Source of the DNA: a virus
DNA length: 37,702 nt
Direction: 5' to 3' (one strand)
Virus record (IMG/VR): IMGVR_UViG_3300043464_002221
Span: 1-37,702 of that record
Part shown: positions 14,311 through 23,850 of the stretch, piece after piece
Layout of the letters: each line of letters begins with the position of its first letter
Numbering within the stretch: position 1 is the first letter of the stretch
Position numbers and translations under genes: made by a program
Notes under the pieces: generated by a model
Database searches by the model: none
What the model saw: only the letters and a program-made list of their open reading frames with translations
Told to the model about the DNA's origin: nothing

Positions 14311-14923
14311 AATCTTCTGGATTAACCTCTACTCTAAGTTTTTCAATGTCTTTTCTCGTTCCATAAACATGATAATAGCAATCAATCATTTCGTCTTTAC
14401 TAGAGATAAAAATCATATTATCTCCAATGGACTCAACAAATATATTTTGAGCCCTACCAATGGGTTGTAGTTGAACTGTAATTGATTCTGCGTCTACAAG
14501 GTTTAGCCAATAATCGGGCAGCTCAATATAGTTTTTATTTGTCAGTCTCCCTCTAACATATACACCATTTTCGGGGCCTTCTAGTGCAACATGAACCAGT
14601 TTTTTGTCTGGTTTTGTGGGATGGTCAATAACAAATGGCTTGGCTTTTGTTGCGGCAACAACATCTGCAACAAGAACACCCCGAACTCTAACACCACCAT
14701 GAAAATAAGCAGACCAAAATGCCGGTGTTTTTACATCATTATTAACCTGATGAGCAACCATAAGAGCTGCCGGAATAACTGGAAATCTTGATACATTTCC
14801 CACCGCAAGAGGGCCTTCAATATATGCAGAACCTCTAACTTCGGTTGGACCGAGTCCCAGAGCCAGTGGTGAACCTTCGCCCACAAATAGTCTTTTCCCG
14901 ACATATAAATCTGGAACTTTCAT
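14300..14923 (-). CDS. Virion protein, paralogue 2 (LEGPE fibre-like module)
   Basis: This 207-aa protein shares its last 110 residues with its downstream neighbour: HPTKPDKKLVHVALEGPE, then VYVRGRL, DYW and YYHVYGTRKDIEKLRVEV. The N-terminal half (MKVPDLYVGKRLFVGEGSPL) is rich in Gly and Val, with GSAYIEGPLAVG typical of a triple-stranded beta structure. The pair probably arose by tandem duplication. It is the gene after the needle-like protein in the baseplate operon, with a GAGG ribosome site 12 bases ahead of its ATG. Confidence 0.7.
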   Translation of the reverse strand: MKVPDLYVGKRLFVGEGSPLALGLGPTEVRGSAYIEGPLAVGNVSRFPVIPAALMVAHQVNNDVKTPAFWSAYFHGGVRVRGVLVADVVAATKAKPFVIDHPTKPDKKLVHVALEGPENGVYVRGRLTNKNYIELPDYWLNLVDAESITVQLQPIGRAQNIFVESIGDNMIFISSKDEMIDCYYHVYGTRKDIEKLRVEVNPEDYGL

Positions 14924-15501
14924 TTATTTTTTACCTCGTTCACTGAACCACCTTTTGAACCAATAATTTTTGTTGAACCATCAGCGAAATCAATCAAACC
15001 TCCATAACAATTTAATATTGCTCTTCCGATCAAATCAATACTATTTTCGGATATTAGTCTCATTGATGCCTTGGCCTCAATACTAACTACCGGAGATTTT
15101 ACGATGACTTTCTCATTGGCATCAATATTTATGATGCCGTTTTTGCCGTCACCACCACTGGCAATGAAATCAATATTTTCTGCAATTAGGCGGATTCTGC
15201 CGCTACCCGCATTAAGAACAATATCTCCACTTACGGCCTCAATATAAACACCTATATTCTCTTCGGTATCCGAACTTTTTACATTATCACCGGCTTTAAC
15301 CTGGAAAGAACCAGTAGACCTACAAATTGTTCCATGTTTTCTATGGGGTTTACCCTCAGAATCCATAGAGATGTAATGATTAGCTTCCGAGCCACTTCTT
15401 ACAATAAAGGCTGCAATTTTGTTGTCGTCGTGAATATGGCCAAATTTAATTTCACCGTCTTTAGTTCCATATCGGACAGCATTGTAGTTTTTCTTACTCA
15501 T
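14920..15501 (-). CDS. Baseplate needle-like beta-helix protein
   Basis: After a short N-terminal domain, the 193-aa product becomes a series of short strands with alternating hydrophobic residues (GVYIEAVSGDIVLNAGSGRI, RLIAENIDFIASG, IINIDANEKVIVKSPVVSIE, ASMRLISENSIDLIG). This is like the beta-helical C-terminal needle of T4 gp5 or a VgrG/spike protein. It directly follows gp5, which lacks such a tail here. The simplest reading is a gp5 whose needle is a separate gene. The function as a membrane-puncturing spike is an inference from the repeat pattern and position. Confidence 0.6.
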   Translation of the reverse strand: MSKKNYNAVRYGTKDGEIKFGHIHDDNKIAAFIVRSGSEANHYISMDSEGKPHRKHGTICRSTGSFQVKAGDNVKSSDTEENIGVYIEAVSGDIVLNAGSGRIRLIAENIDFIASGGDGKNGIINIDANEKVIVKSPVVSIEAKASMRLISENSIDLIGRAILNCYGGLIDFADGSTKIIGSKGGSVNEVKNK

Positions 15502-17490
15502 TTATTTACCCGGACAGTCAATAACATTGATTACTTTTTCGGAATTGATTGGTAAAGTAGTTAGGTCATCTCCAACTCGCACAACACCGAGTCTTGGAAT
15601 CAGATTAGCCCTATAACCAGTTCTTGAACGAATATAAACTGCTGGCATTTCTTTGAAGCCTTCGCCACTATTGTTAACATCCACTCTAAGAATGACTCCA
15701 GATGCAGAAATTATTGCAGATGCACTTGCACCATTAGACGGTTCAATGGTTATTTTATCATCTGGAGAGTAATTGGAGCCACCATTATCAATATAAATTT
15801 CATCTAATTTCATAATTACAGGGTATTGTCCATTAGCTTTAGACGGATAGATGTTACGATTATCCACTATTGCTTCTGTGAGAGTTCTTCCGTCTCCGCC
15901 TGTGCTTCCATCTTGAGCCTGAAGATAGCCGGTTCCCGTATCCATTACTATCACATTTGTTACCCTATTATTTTCTACAGTAGCTCGTCCCACTGCGCCG
16001 TATCCCCTTCCACAAGAATCATAAAAATTGACAATAGGTGAAGAAGTAAAGCCTTGGCCAGAGTTTGTAATATCAACCCCTATAATCTCTCCGGTGAGGC
16101 TGATAATTGCATTTCCCTCCGCCCCAGAACCTCCACCTCCAGAGAATTTAACAATCGGTGGCCCACAAAAAATAGCTCCAATATTACACGAATCTTGAAA
16201 TACATCATTGAAATCGAGATTGAAGTCAAAATTATCTGGGTCAACTGGAACCGAAAATTGCCTCATTTTATCTATAATGCCCGAAACATTAACATTTTCA
16301 GGACCATTGGAGACTGGTCCATCCCAGATGCTCCATTCTTTAATTTTTGGACAAACTGGTTCCTCATCGCAAGCAATTGAAGAAAGTATTCCGCTAACAA
16401 ATCCAAGAATATTTCCGGCCATATCAAAAGAACCCAAAATGGTTTTTAATGGTTCTAAAATTGAATTAATTGAGCTGGTAATAAATCCCATGATTTTTCC
16501 AATCAGGGCTCCGACAAAATTCTCAACAGAACAAAGAGGCGTGTTAATAAATCTTTCGGCTGCAGATTTTAGAAAATTTGCACACATCTTAATAAGATTG
16601 CGAATAATTTTACGGAATAGGCAGGCTAATAGATCATTAGCTGTTTCAATTTTTGATTTAACTTTCTCAAGGTCATTTGGAAATAAAAGATAATATAAAT
16701 CTTTCAGCTTATCATTTATTTGCCCTGTTACATATTGTTGAATATTTGTGATTAAAGTTTTAAGCGGTGCAGATATTAATATGGAAACGTTTTGTATCTT
16801 GAAATTTACATACTCTTCAATTCCATAAGATTTACCAGATTCCCTAATCGGTTTTCCGATAGTTGTTTGTTGTTTTTTTATCCAGGCTTGAGCTGCCGTT
16901 ATATCTTTTATGAATTTTTTCAGTTTAATTTGAATAGAGCCTAAAGGTATTTTTTCACAAGCAGTTGAGACTGCAATATCGCTAGAGGTTGTTCCATCGG
17001 TTAATTGGGAATTATCGGCCTCGCTCGATAGTTTTTCGGTATTAGAGGCAGATTCAGTAACGATTCCTTCTGATGATATGTTATAAACCGGGGGCTCTTC
17101 TTTAATGAACCCACTAAATGGAACACAGGCGGTATCAGTTAGAGTATATGATAATTTAGTCTGCTCATTGTTGCCAAGACAGCCAATAATCATTGGTGAT
17201 AAATTTCCACCACTTGCAACTATAACAAAAGATCCTTGACTTAAATTGGATGTTTGATAGCTAGCCTTATGACCGGTTCCTGCTGTTACAGGATACATAA
17301 CTTCAAGCCAAGGAAGTTGAGAATCCGGAAGTTCAGATTTATTTTCAGAATGAATACCACTTATTCTAACTTTGTATCTTTTTCCCCAACCTGGAATGTC
17401 GCTAGTATTTTTCCACTTTTCGGCTACGGCATTATCTTTCCAATAATCATCATCAACAATCTGACCAATATAAAGATTCGTTAGTTCCAT
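15502..17490 (-). CDS. gp5: Baseplate hub subunit gp5 (no lysozyme domain)
   Basis: The 662-aa protein opens like gp5 of T4-like phages: MELTNLYIGQIVDDDYW, then an OB-fold segment with YKVRISGIHSENKSELPDSQ and GSFVIVASGGNLSPMIIGCLG (about residues 1-130). In T4 this domain sits on the gp27 trimer. The lysozyme domain of T4 gp5 is absent. In its place are long helices (about 200-370, including hydrophobic NLIKMCANFL and GALIGKIMGFI) and a Gly-rich beta C-terminal third with repeated NSGxGFxxxP units. It abuts the gp27-like gene with no gap. Confidence 0.8.
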   Translation of the reverse strand: MELTNLYIGQIVDDDYWKDNAVAEKWKNTSDIPGWGKRYKVRISGIHSENKSELPDSQLPWLEVMYPVTAGTGHKASYQTSNLSQGSFVIVASGGNLSPMIIGCLGNNEQTKLSYTLTDTACVPFSGFIKEEPPVYNISSEGIVTESASNTEKLSSEADNSQLTDGTTSSDIAVSTACEKIPLGSIQIKLKKFIKDITAAQAWIKKQQTTIGKPIRESGKSYGIEEYVNFKIQNVSILISAPLKTLITNIQQYVTGQINDKLKDLYYLLFPNDLEKVKSKIETANDLLACLFRKIIRNLIKMCANFLKSAAERFINTPLCSVENFVGALIGKIMGFITSSINSILEPLKTILGSFDMAGNILGFVSGILSSIACDEEPVCPKIKEWSIWDGPVSNGPENVNVSGIIDKMRQFSVPVDPDNFDFNLDFNDVFQDSCNIGAIFCGPPIVKFSGGGGSGAEGNAIISLTGEIIGVDITNSGQGFTSSPIVNFYDSCGRGYGAVGRATVENNRVTNVIVMDTGTGYLQAQDGSTGGDGRTLTEAIVDNRNIYPSKANGQYPVIMKLDEIYIDNGGSNYSPDDKITIEPSNGASASAIISASGVILRVDVNNSGEGFKEMPAVYIRSRTGYRANLIPRLGVVRVGDDLTTLPINSEKVINVIDCPGK

Positions 17491-18795
17491 TTAGCCTCCG
17501 TAGCTATCTCTTATTAGATTTAATTTTGTATAGTTTGGTCCAGTTGGGCTAATAAAATGACAAAGATCAAGAATCAAATATTTACCAGATTTCTTTCGGC
17601 TAACGGCCTGTGTATATTTAGAAGATACCTCTGGAAAAATACAATCAATCACGTCTCCGGCATGTAGCGAAAGATCACAGAAAATGCAAATAGAAAGCTG
17701 AATTGTGAATAATTGATTGTACCTCATTGTACTTTGATTTAGTATGTCTCTTGTCTTAAAATTCTCTTTTTGTGAATTTTCAATTTGATCGGTAGTTGTT
17801 ACTCCGTATGCAAGATTAAAATCTAAAGTTGAGAAAGTCGTCTTTGTTGATTCATTCAATTCTTCTGGTATTGATGGAGTTCTCTTCGCGGCTCTTACTG
17901 CACCAGTGTTTTGTTGTGTTGCATCAATGGTTTCTCTTTTATATTCATGTGTAATTGGATTAAATGTAATACGAGTAGATTTTGTAGTGCCCGCTCGCAT
18001 TTGGGATATTAAAGATGGCCCTTCGGGAAATGAATAGGTTAAAATTTTACCATCGTAACCAATAGGTAAGATTGTTGTGTTATTCATAATATAGCGTTTT
18101 ACTGAATTTTGATTTAGTAAATTATCAATAGATTTGAAGTGGTAGCCTTCAGAGGTCTCATAGAAAAAGAACCCTGCGGTGTAACCTTCAGTATTTTTAG
18201 ATGTTACAATAGGAATTGATTTCTTAGATAAGTTCAATAAAACATTGAATGGCATTGATTCGTTGTCAATTCTGCCATCAATTTTTAGGTTATTAAGAGT
18301 GTCTTCAATAAATAGGGCCTTTTTAGTTTTTAGATGTTTGGTTAGAATTTGCCTGACGGTTTCTGATATTTTACCCTCGTAGGTTCTTGATACTCTATTT
18401 GTCTCAAAATTGTTAGTAAGATATTCTTTACTTGATAGAAATGCAGTAACAATTTCTGCTCTAGTGTTTCCAATTATTTTAGGTCTTACCATAAAGTGAA
18501 GACATGTATCATCCGTTGTAAATTGTATTCTTGCTCTTTCATCATCTACAATATCAAGATAAACCTTTTCGGCATATTGTAGATCTAGATCTCCAGATTC
18601 TGTAGTTGCAACACTTTCTCCTGGAATATTTCTATTGCCAGTGTCTGCATATGTGGTCTTCACTTTGACAGAATTTTCTAATAAACTTTCATAGTAATAT
18701 AATTGTGAAAACCCATTAGAAATCTCAACCATTTTCCCATCATTTGAGATAATTTCAAATCTTTTTATTTGTATATCTGATCTTGGATCGCTCAT
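17491..18795 (-). CDS. gp27: Baseplate hub protein, gp27-like
   Basis: This 434-aa product lies immediately upstream of gp5, as gp27 does in cyanophages. It begins with strand-rich segments (IKRFEIISNDGKMVEISNGF, YYYESLLENSVKVKTTYADTG) and ends with the hub signature SGKYLILDLCHFISP, TKLNLIRDSYGG. gp27 forms the trimeric ring that joins the tail tube to the gp5 spike. Its stop abuts gp5 and its start overlaps the preceding gene by four bases (18792-18795). The assignment rests on position and overall pattern rather than a strict motif. Confidence 0.7.
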   Translation of the reverse strand: MSDPRSDIQIKRFEIISNDGKMVEISNGFSQLYYYESLLENSVKVKTTYADTGNRNIPGESVATTESGDLDLQYAEKVYLDIVDDERARIQFTTDDTCLHFMVRPKIIGNTRAEIVTAFLSSKEYLTNNFETNRVSRTYEGKISETVRQILTKHLKTKKALFIEDTLNNLKIDGRIDNESMPFNVLLNLSKKSIPIVTSKNTEGYTAGFFFYETSEGYHFKSIDNLLNQNSVKRYIMNNTTILPIGYDGKILTYSFPEGPSLISQMRAGTTKSTRITFNPITHEYKRETIDATQQNTGAVRAAKRTPSIPEELNESTKTTFSTLDFNLAYGVTTTDQIENSQKENFKTRDILNQSTMRYNQLFTIQLSICIFCDLSLHAGDVIDCIFPEVSSKYTQAVSRKKSGKYLILDLCHFISPTGPNYTKLNLIRDSYGG

Positions 18796-21626
18796 ACTAT
18801 TATTGGTTGTATTAGAATCTGAGTCTGTTTTTCAATGTCCGAATATACTCCGGTTGCCATATTAGTTATTCGCTGTAGATTTGATAATTGTGGAGATGAG
18901 GCTATTTTTAGAGGTTTGGGGATTGATGTTATATCCCAGATGTTTGCAGACCCCGGAGGTTTAATGAACTGATTGCCATAATCTGGAAGTGTATTATCGT
19001 TTGATGGTTTAGTTTTATTTGGATAAAATGTTGATGTTCTACGAGGATTAACCGGTTTACTTTTATTTTTTATTTTTTGTGAAGGGTTATTGGTCACAGG
19101 TAAAGCCCCACTACCAACATATTCAAAATGCCAGGGCTCATATGGATTATTTCTAGCCCACATTGGCCATATCCATCCATATCTAACTCCATTTTTTCGA
19201 ATCCAGGATTGGGCACCGGGAGAAGAGATGTCTATAGCTTTACCCCAACCATGAAGAGATGTACCCGGCCTGGCAGCAGTTCCTGGACCGGAAGGTGGAT
19301 TATCCCAGTATCTTTGTTGAGTTTCTAATGTCCTATAACCTTCAGATAAGACAAAATTTACACCTTCCTTTGCCGCATCATTTTTCATACGCAAATATGC
19401 AATCGCTGCGGGCTTCCACAATTTCTCCCCGTTGCCGACATCCATTAGATCCGATGCTGGCAATTTTCCATTTTGTCCATTGGGTATTGAATCTGCTTGT
19501 GAAACATTTCCCATTACAATCTGTTGGTTAATCGTGGCTGGTGATAATTTTCCAGCTTTAAATGCTGTTATATTTAAACCGCCGGCCTCAAACCCAAAAA
19601 CATGACCGAAACGTTGTTGTTCAGTTGAATCTTCTAAATGATTGTTTGCATTTTCATATGCGACCGAGCGGAAATTGTCTCTTGCTCCGACAAATGTTCT
19701 TGCTGAATTTTGTCTAGTTGTATTAAGAATTGCCGCAGCAACACTCTCCAACGATTCTTGAGTGTGTCCAAATCTTTTTACAAAAGCAAGAGCACTTTCT
19801 TTATCTTTGATGGCCCCCCAGGCTCCGTAGCCGCCATAATCTCGTACCGGTTGAAATTGACCCTTCTCCAAGATAACCTCTCTAATAGATTTTGGCCAAC
19901 CCGGAAGTGAAACGCGATTGTATATCGCCTGGGCGACATCAGCAGATCCCTGGTAACCGCTTTGTGGATTATTGTTTTCAAACAAAGCTGCTGTTACTAA
20001 TAGCCAAAAATCTGGACTGGAACTTGAAACCTGAAGACCACCAATTCCTGGTTCTACTGGAGCAGTTTCTTTATCTCCGCCTGGAGATTTTAACAACATC
20101 TCTCTACGAATGTTCTGAAATATTTCAGAACTCTTACTATCCAACATTGCACTAAAAGAATTAACAATTTCTTTGGCAACTGTGACACCGGGAGATCTAT
20201 TATTTTGAGAAATAGTTCTACTTGCTGGAACTATACCACCATTCGCCATCGCAAACATTGAATTGCCAATTACTTTTGCATTTGCAACCGTTTGGTCATC
20301 AATTGCAGATTGAATTGCATAGCCAAGATAATTTTCTAAACCCGAAAGAGTGGATTTTTCAATTTTTTGACCTAGAGCCATCATATCAAGGCCAGCCCCC
20401 ATAAGGTTTCCAAAAACGCCAGCTTTTTTCATAATAGCCGAGTTTTTTGTTAATAGGCTAAATGAATTTGCCGTTTTTGTATCTTTGGTGCTGGGAAATA
20501 TTTTTCTGATTGCTTCTTCGCCGCCAACATTTTTACCCGGATTTGTTCGCTGTCTTGGTTGTTTGCTCGGCCTTTTCAGCTTTATATTCTTGATGGTTCT
20601 CGGTGTTCTACTTGACGTTTTGTTGCCAACTCTACCTCCAGAAGCATGTTTTTTGGGTTTACCGAAAGCCGAAAGAGTATCGTATAGTGCTCCTCCTATA
20701 ATATCGCCAATAATGCTACCAATTATTGGACCAACACCGATTTGTCCTATTACTGGAATTAGGGCACCTAATCCTAGACCAATACCTGAACCAACAGCCT
20801 TTGCTGCTGCTCTGCCTACTGGTTCGCCCATCATCATTGAAAGAGCAAAATCAATTAGACCACCAATAACAGGTATTCTACCAAAAATTCTACCAAACTT
20901 GCCCACAAATTTACCGACAGGTTTAAGATTCTTACCTGAACTACGACTGGGCTTTGTGGTATTGACAGCAGGTGGTGAACCTTTCTTTTGTGCTACCGGA
21001 CCTACTTGTCTTCCTCCACTAATACCGCTGCTTGCAACCGCAAGTCCTAAAACAATAGCACCATTTAAGAATATATTGAGATTCTTCTCTAGACTATCTA
21101 AATCTTTTTCGTACTTTTCTCCAGTAACATTCTTAAGAATTCCACGCATTTTATCGTGAACCTTATATCCAAAATCTATGGCATTGACCACTCCGCCTAA
21201 AACATTGCTCGCAAATTCTCCTATACTCTTACCAAAAGGAACAAGAAGTTTGGCCACGTTCAACATTGCGGGCAAACTTTTTAAAAATAGTGGAGCGGCA
21301 GCACCAAGAAATGTGTAAAGAATGAAATTGCGAATTGAATCTAAAAGACCAGTTCTTGGTAATTTATCCTTTATGAAATTTATGGGATTTGCTTTCTGCT
21401 GTTGAATTAAATTCAGTCTATTGGCCTTTCTCTGACTCTCTAAATCTTGCTTTCTTTGATTATCTAAAAGTTTTCTCTTCCCCTTCAGTCCTAATATAAC
21501 ATATGCATCAATTTTACGCATAGTATTATTAGCATCCTTTAGACCAATAACCAAAGGGTCATTTTTACATACGGGATTTATCGTAACTTTTTTAGGAATA
21601 AATTGAGACCGGGGAAATGATACCAT
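18792..21626 (-). CDS. Tail protein with SleB-like and VanY-like lytic domains
   Basis: This 944-aa virion-associated protein has four parts. An N-terminal helical region is followed by a hydrophobic stretch (about 100-140). A Gly-rich hydrophobic region and a very basic linker rich in Arg/Lys/Pro cover about 250-365. A SleB-like cell-wall hydrolase domain has AALFENN at about 545, SADVAQAIYNRV at 559-571 and QFQPV. A C-terminal D-Ala-D-Ala carboxypeptidase (VanY/M15) domain has YRT, SLHGWGKAID at about 789 and EPWHFEY at about 828, giving the His/Asp/His zinc ligands. It probably cleaves peptidoglycan glycan strands and peptides during entry. It lies between gp27 and gp26, where T4 carries gp28 and gp29. 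Confidence 0.75.
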   Translation of the reverse strand: MVSFPRSQFIPKKVTINPVCKNDPLVIGLKDANNTMRKIDAYVILGLKGKRKLLDNQRKQDLESQRKANRLNLIQQQKANPINFIKDKLPRTGLLDSIRNFILYTFLGAAAPLFLKSLPAMLNVAKLLVPFGKSIGEFASNVLGGVVNAIDFGYKVHDKMRGILKNVTGEKYEKDLDSLEKNLNIFLNGAIVLGLAVASSGISGGRQVGPVAQKKGSPPAVNTTKPSRSSGKNLKPVGKFVGKFGRIFGRIPVIGGLIDFALSMMMGEPVGRAAAKAVGSGIGLGLGALIPVIGQIGVGPIIGSIIGDIIGGALYDTLSAFGKPKKHASGGRVGNKTSSRTPRTIKNIKLKRPSKQPRQRTNPGKNVGGEEAIRKIFPSTKDTKTANSFSLLTKNSAIMKKAGVFGNLMGAGLDMMALGQKIEKSTLSGLENYLGYAIQSAIDDQTVANAKVIGNSMFAMANGGIVPASRTISQNNRSPGVTVAKEIVNSFSAMLDSKSSEIFQNIRREMLLKSPGGDKETAPVEPGIGGLQVSSSSPDFWLLVTAALFENNNPQSGYQGSADVAQAIYNRVSLPGWPKSIREVILEKGQFQPVRDYGGYGAWGAIKDKESALAFVKRFGHTQESLESVAAAILNTTRQNSARTFVGARDNFRSVAYENANNHLEDSTEQQRFGHVFGFEAGGLNITAFKAGKLSPATINQQIVMGNVSQADSIPNGQNGKLPASDLMDVGNGEKLWKPAAIAYLRMKNDAAKEGVNFVLSEGYRTLETQQRYWDNPPSGPGTAARPGTSLHGWGKAIDISSPGAQSWIRKNGVRYGWIWPMWARNNPYEPWHFEYVGSGALPVTNNPSQKIKNKSKPVNPRRTSTFYPNKTKPSNDNTLPDYGNQFIKPPGSANIWDITSIPKPLKIASSPQLSNLQRITNMATGVYSDIEKQTQILIQPIIV

Positions 21627-23674
21627 TAGGCCACAATACCTCTAACAGCAAGTGTACCCTTTTCGCCATATCTATCGGTATAGTCCGGTATTGCCGAAAA
21701 ATCTGGAACTTCCGCATGTGCAGCAGAACCACTTTTTGTTGTAGTAGCTTTTAGATTAATTGCAGGCAGTTCAGTGATAGACACTGCATTCTGTTTTGGT
21801 CTGGGTCTAGGTGGTGATAATGTTGGGGCATTTGTTGCAAGTTGTAGACCTTTTGTCGGAACCGAGGACTGTTCATTTCCGGTTGGTGTGTAGAATTGTT
21901 CAGGAATAGGGGCCGCAATATTACCTCTTTCTAGTCTATACTGGCTTTTCTCTGCAGGATAATGGGTGAAGAAATTATCCTGAGCATTTTTTCTAAGAAC
22001 ATCATCATTTTTCATAAATTTCCTTTGAGACATTCCGAAAAAAGAATGTCTACCTTCAACGTGTTTTTGTGCATTAAGTTGAAGATTACTGTTCTTTAAT
22101 GCCTTTTCGGTTTCATTTAATAAATTATTTGCGGAGGCGAGATCTATTTTTTTAGAATTTGCCAAGGCATTCGCGGCACTCTTTCGGTCAACGATATTCA
22201 ACCAATCGTTGCGGTTCTTAAAGGTTGGTTCATATTGATTGCTGCCGGTTATAATATCTTTAATTGTATTTTTACCACCATTTTGCATGAAGTTCATTTT
22301 ATATGCTGAACCAGCATACAGGCGGTTATATATTGATTGAGCAACATCTGCTCTACCCTGTGGATCAGAATCTTCCGCAGCTGTTATAGCCAGAAGTGCA
22401 TTGTAATCTGCCTGGCTTATTTTTGGTAGACTTCTCGGTTCTGTTGCCTTTGCCGGTCTATTTAAGTCGGGGAAACTTATATTTTTCATGCCGTTAATGA
22501 CATTCATTCCGCCGGCTCTTAGACCATTTATCATTCCTCCGACTATGCCACCGTCTTTGGCTAGTTGAATGTTATTAACAAATTTTGGCTGATTGGTAGA
22601 ACCCGCCATCTTATTAAATCTCAAAAATGTATCTGCCCCATACTTATCTACAGCAGCTTTTGATATAACAATTTCTCCGGGCTGAGCCGCAATTAGTTGA
22701 GTATCGGGCCCAGCACCGGTTATTCTCATGCCGGTATCTTCGTCAATATGGCCACCTTCAGCAAATCCAATTTGACTTATATGCTTTTCTTCTGGTAGCA
22801 TAAAGTTGATACCTTTAACCATACCACCATTAAAAAATCCTGGAGTCGATCCAGATTGTGGAGCAGGTGCGCTTATTCTTTCATTTGTCTTAGGCTTAAG
22901 AAGTTCATAAGTAAGTACCCCGGCTCCAGCAACTGCTCCGGCGATTAGACCTGTCTTTCCGAGCTTTTTTGCCTGAGCCAATATGCCTGGAATACCCAAT
23001 TTCTTTAGAAATAAAACAGTAGATGCAATAGCCTTAACCGTAGATCTAATAGCAAGACCAAACTTTGTCCCAAACAGAACAAATGCCCCCAATATTGCCG
23101 GCCACCAATCTTTTAAAAATCTTGTTAAAGACCTGATCTTATTTTTATTAGCAGGATCTGCAAACCATTTTAGGATATTTGTTAAGGCTTTGCCCAATAG
23201 AGTAAAAAGAATGAATTTGAGTATGGTATCTAGAATATTCTTAATTGGAGCAAAAACAGCAGAAAATGCCCTGGACATTTTTCTACCACTAGACTCAAGA
23301 AGATTCTCTCTTTCTCTTCGTTCAGTTTCCTCTTGATTTCTTCTTACTTCTTCAACCTTCTTTTTATCCAATAAATGCTCAGCCTTAAGGGCATCTAAGA
23401 TTTTATTGGCCGAGCTATTGATAATATTGAGCATTCCCAACATATCATCACAACAGTTGCAGCAATTATTGTTATTTACATTTCTGTTTGGTAGAAGTGT
23501 ATTTTTATTGATTTTTATTTGCTGCGGCGCCTTGGAGGGAGGGGGTGGGGGTTGAGGCGCTGGTGGATTATCCTTTTCTTCTTGTCTAATTTTAAACAAT
23601 AGCTCTTCAATCAAATCGCCCGTCATAGTCGGGCTGGATTTTTTATTTGGTTTGTTTGAAGAATTTGGGGCCAT
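21626..23674 (-). CDS. Tail hub protein with SleB-like domain
   Basis: The 682-aa protein starts with a Pro-rich stretch (PPAPQPPPPPSK, about 37-48) and a Cys cluster NNCCNCCDD (about 70-79). A hydrophobic region (ILKFILFTLLGKALTNIL, about 146-171) and a second one follow. The core LLAITAAEDSDPQGRADVAQ then SIYNRL and NQYEPTF (about 421-480) is the SleB-like hydrolase pattern, matching the downstream 944-aa protein. The catalytic Glu position (AAED) is kept, but the VanY domain is absent. The two starts and stops meet at 21626. It may act as a structural hub or tape-measure protein that retains, or once had, lytic activity. Confidence 0.65.
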   Translation of the reverse strand: MAPNSSNKPNKKSSPTMTGDLIEELLFKIRQEEKDNPPAPQPPPPPSKAPQQIKINKNTLLPNRNVNNNNCCNCCDDMLGMLNIINSSANKILDALKAEHLLDKKKVEEVRRNQEETERRERENLLESSGRKMSRAFSAVFAPIKNILDTILKFILFTLLGKALTNILKWFADPANKNKIRSLTRFLKDWWPAILGAFVLFGTKFGLAIRSTVKAIASTVLFLKKLGIPGILAQAKKLGKTGLIAGAVAGAGVLTYELLKPKTNERISAPAPQSGSTPGFFNGGMVKGINFMLPEEKHISQIGFAEGGHIDEDTGMRITGAGPDTQLIAAQPGEIVISKAAVDKYGADTFLRFNKMAGSTNQPKFVNNIQLAKDGGIVGGMINGLRAGGMNVINGMKNISFPDLNRPAKATEPRSLPKISQADYNALLAITAAEDSDPQGRADVAQSIYNRLYAGSAYKMNFMQNGGKNTIKDIITGSNQYEPTFKNRNDWLNIVDRKSAANALANSKKIDLASANNLLNETEKALKNSNLQLNAQKHVEGRHSFFGMSQRKFMKNDDVLRKNAQDNFFTHYPAEKSQYRLERGNIAAPIPEQFYTPTGNEQSSVPTKGLQLATNAPTLSPPRPRPKQNAVSITELPAINLKATTTKSGSAAHAEVPDFSAIPDYTDRYGEKGTLAVRGIVA

Positions 23675-23679
23675 TGTTG

Positions 23680-23850
23680 TTACTTCTGTTTAGCTTTTTC
23701 TTCTTCCTCTTCAATGTGTTGTTGAAGTAGAGTTACATAGATTTCTCTTTCAAATGGAATCATATTTTCAACAAAGTCTGGGGGCCATTTTTGAAACTGA
23801 ATAAGAGCAAACATTAGGCGATAATAATTTTCTAAATCATTATACCTCAT
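23680..23850 (-). CDS. Small baseplate-operon protein (56 aa)
   Basis: A 56-codon gene reads MRYNDLENYYRLMFALIQFQ and ends in a charged helix rich in Glu and Lys (FEREIYVTLLQQHIEEEEEK). Its ATG at 23850 overlaps the TGA of gp26 as ATGA, and it ends six bases before the 682-aa gene. In T4 and cyanophages a small hub-assembly gene (gp51 or gp28 position) sits next to gp26. The PFEREIY phrase looks familiar from such proteins, but I cannot prove the family. Confidence 0.65.
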   Translation of the reverse strand: MRYNDLENYYRLMFALIQFQKWPPDFVENMIPFEREIYVTLLQQHIEEEEEKAKQK

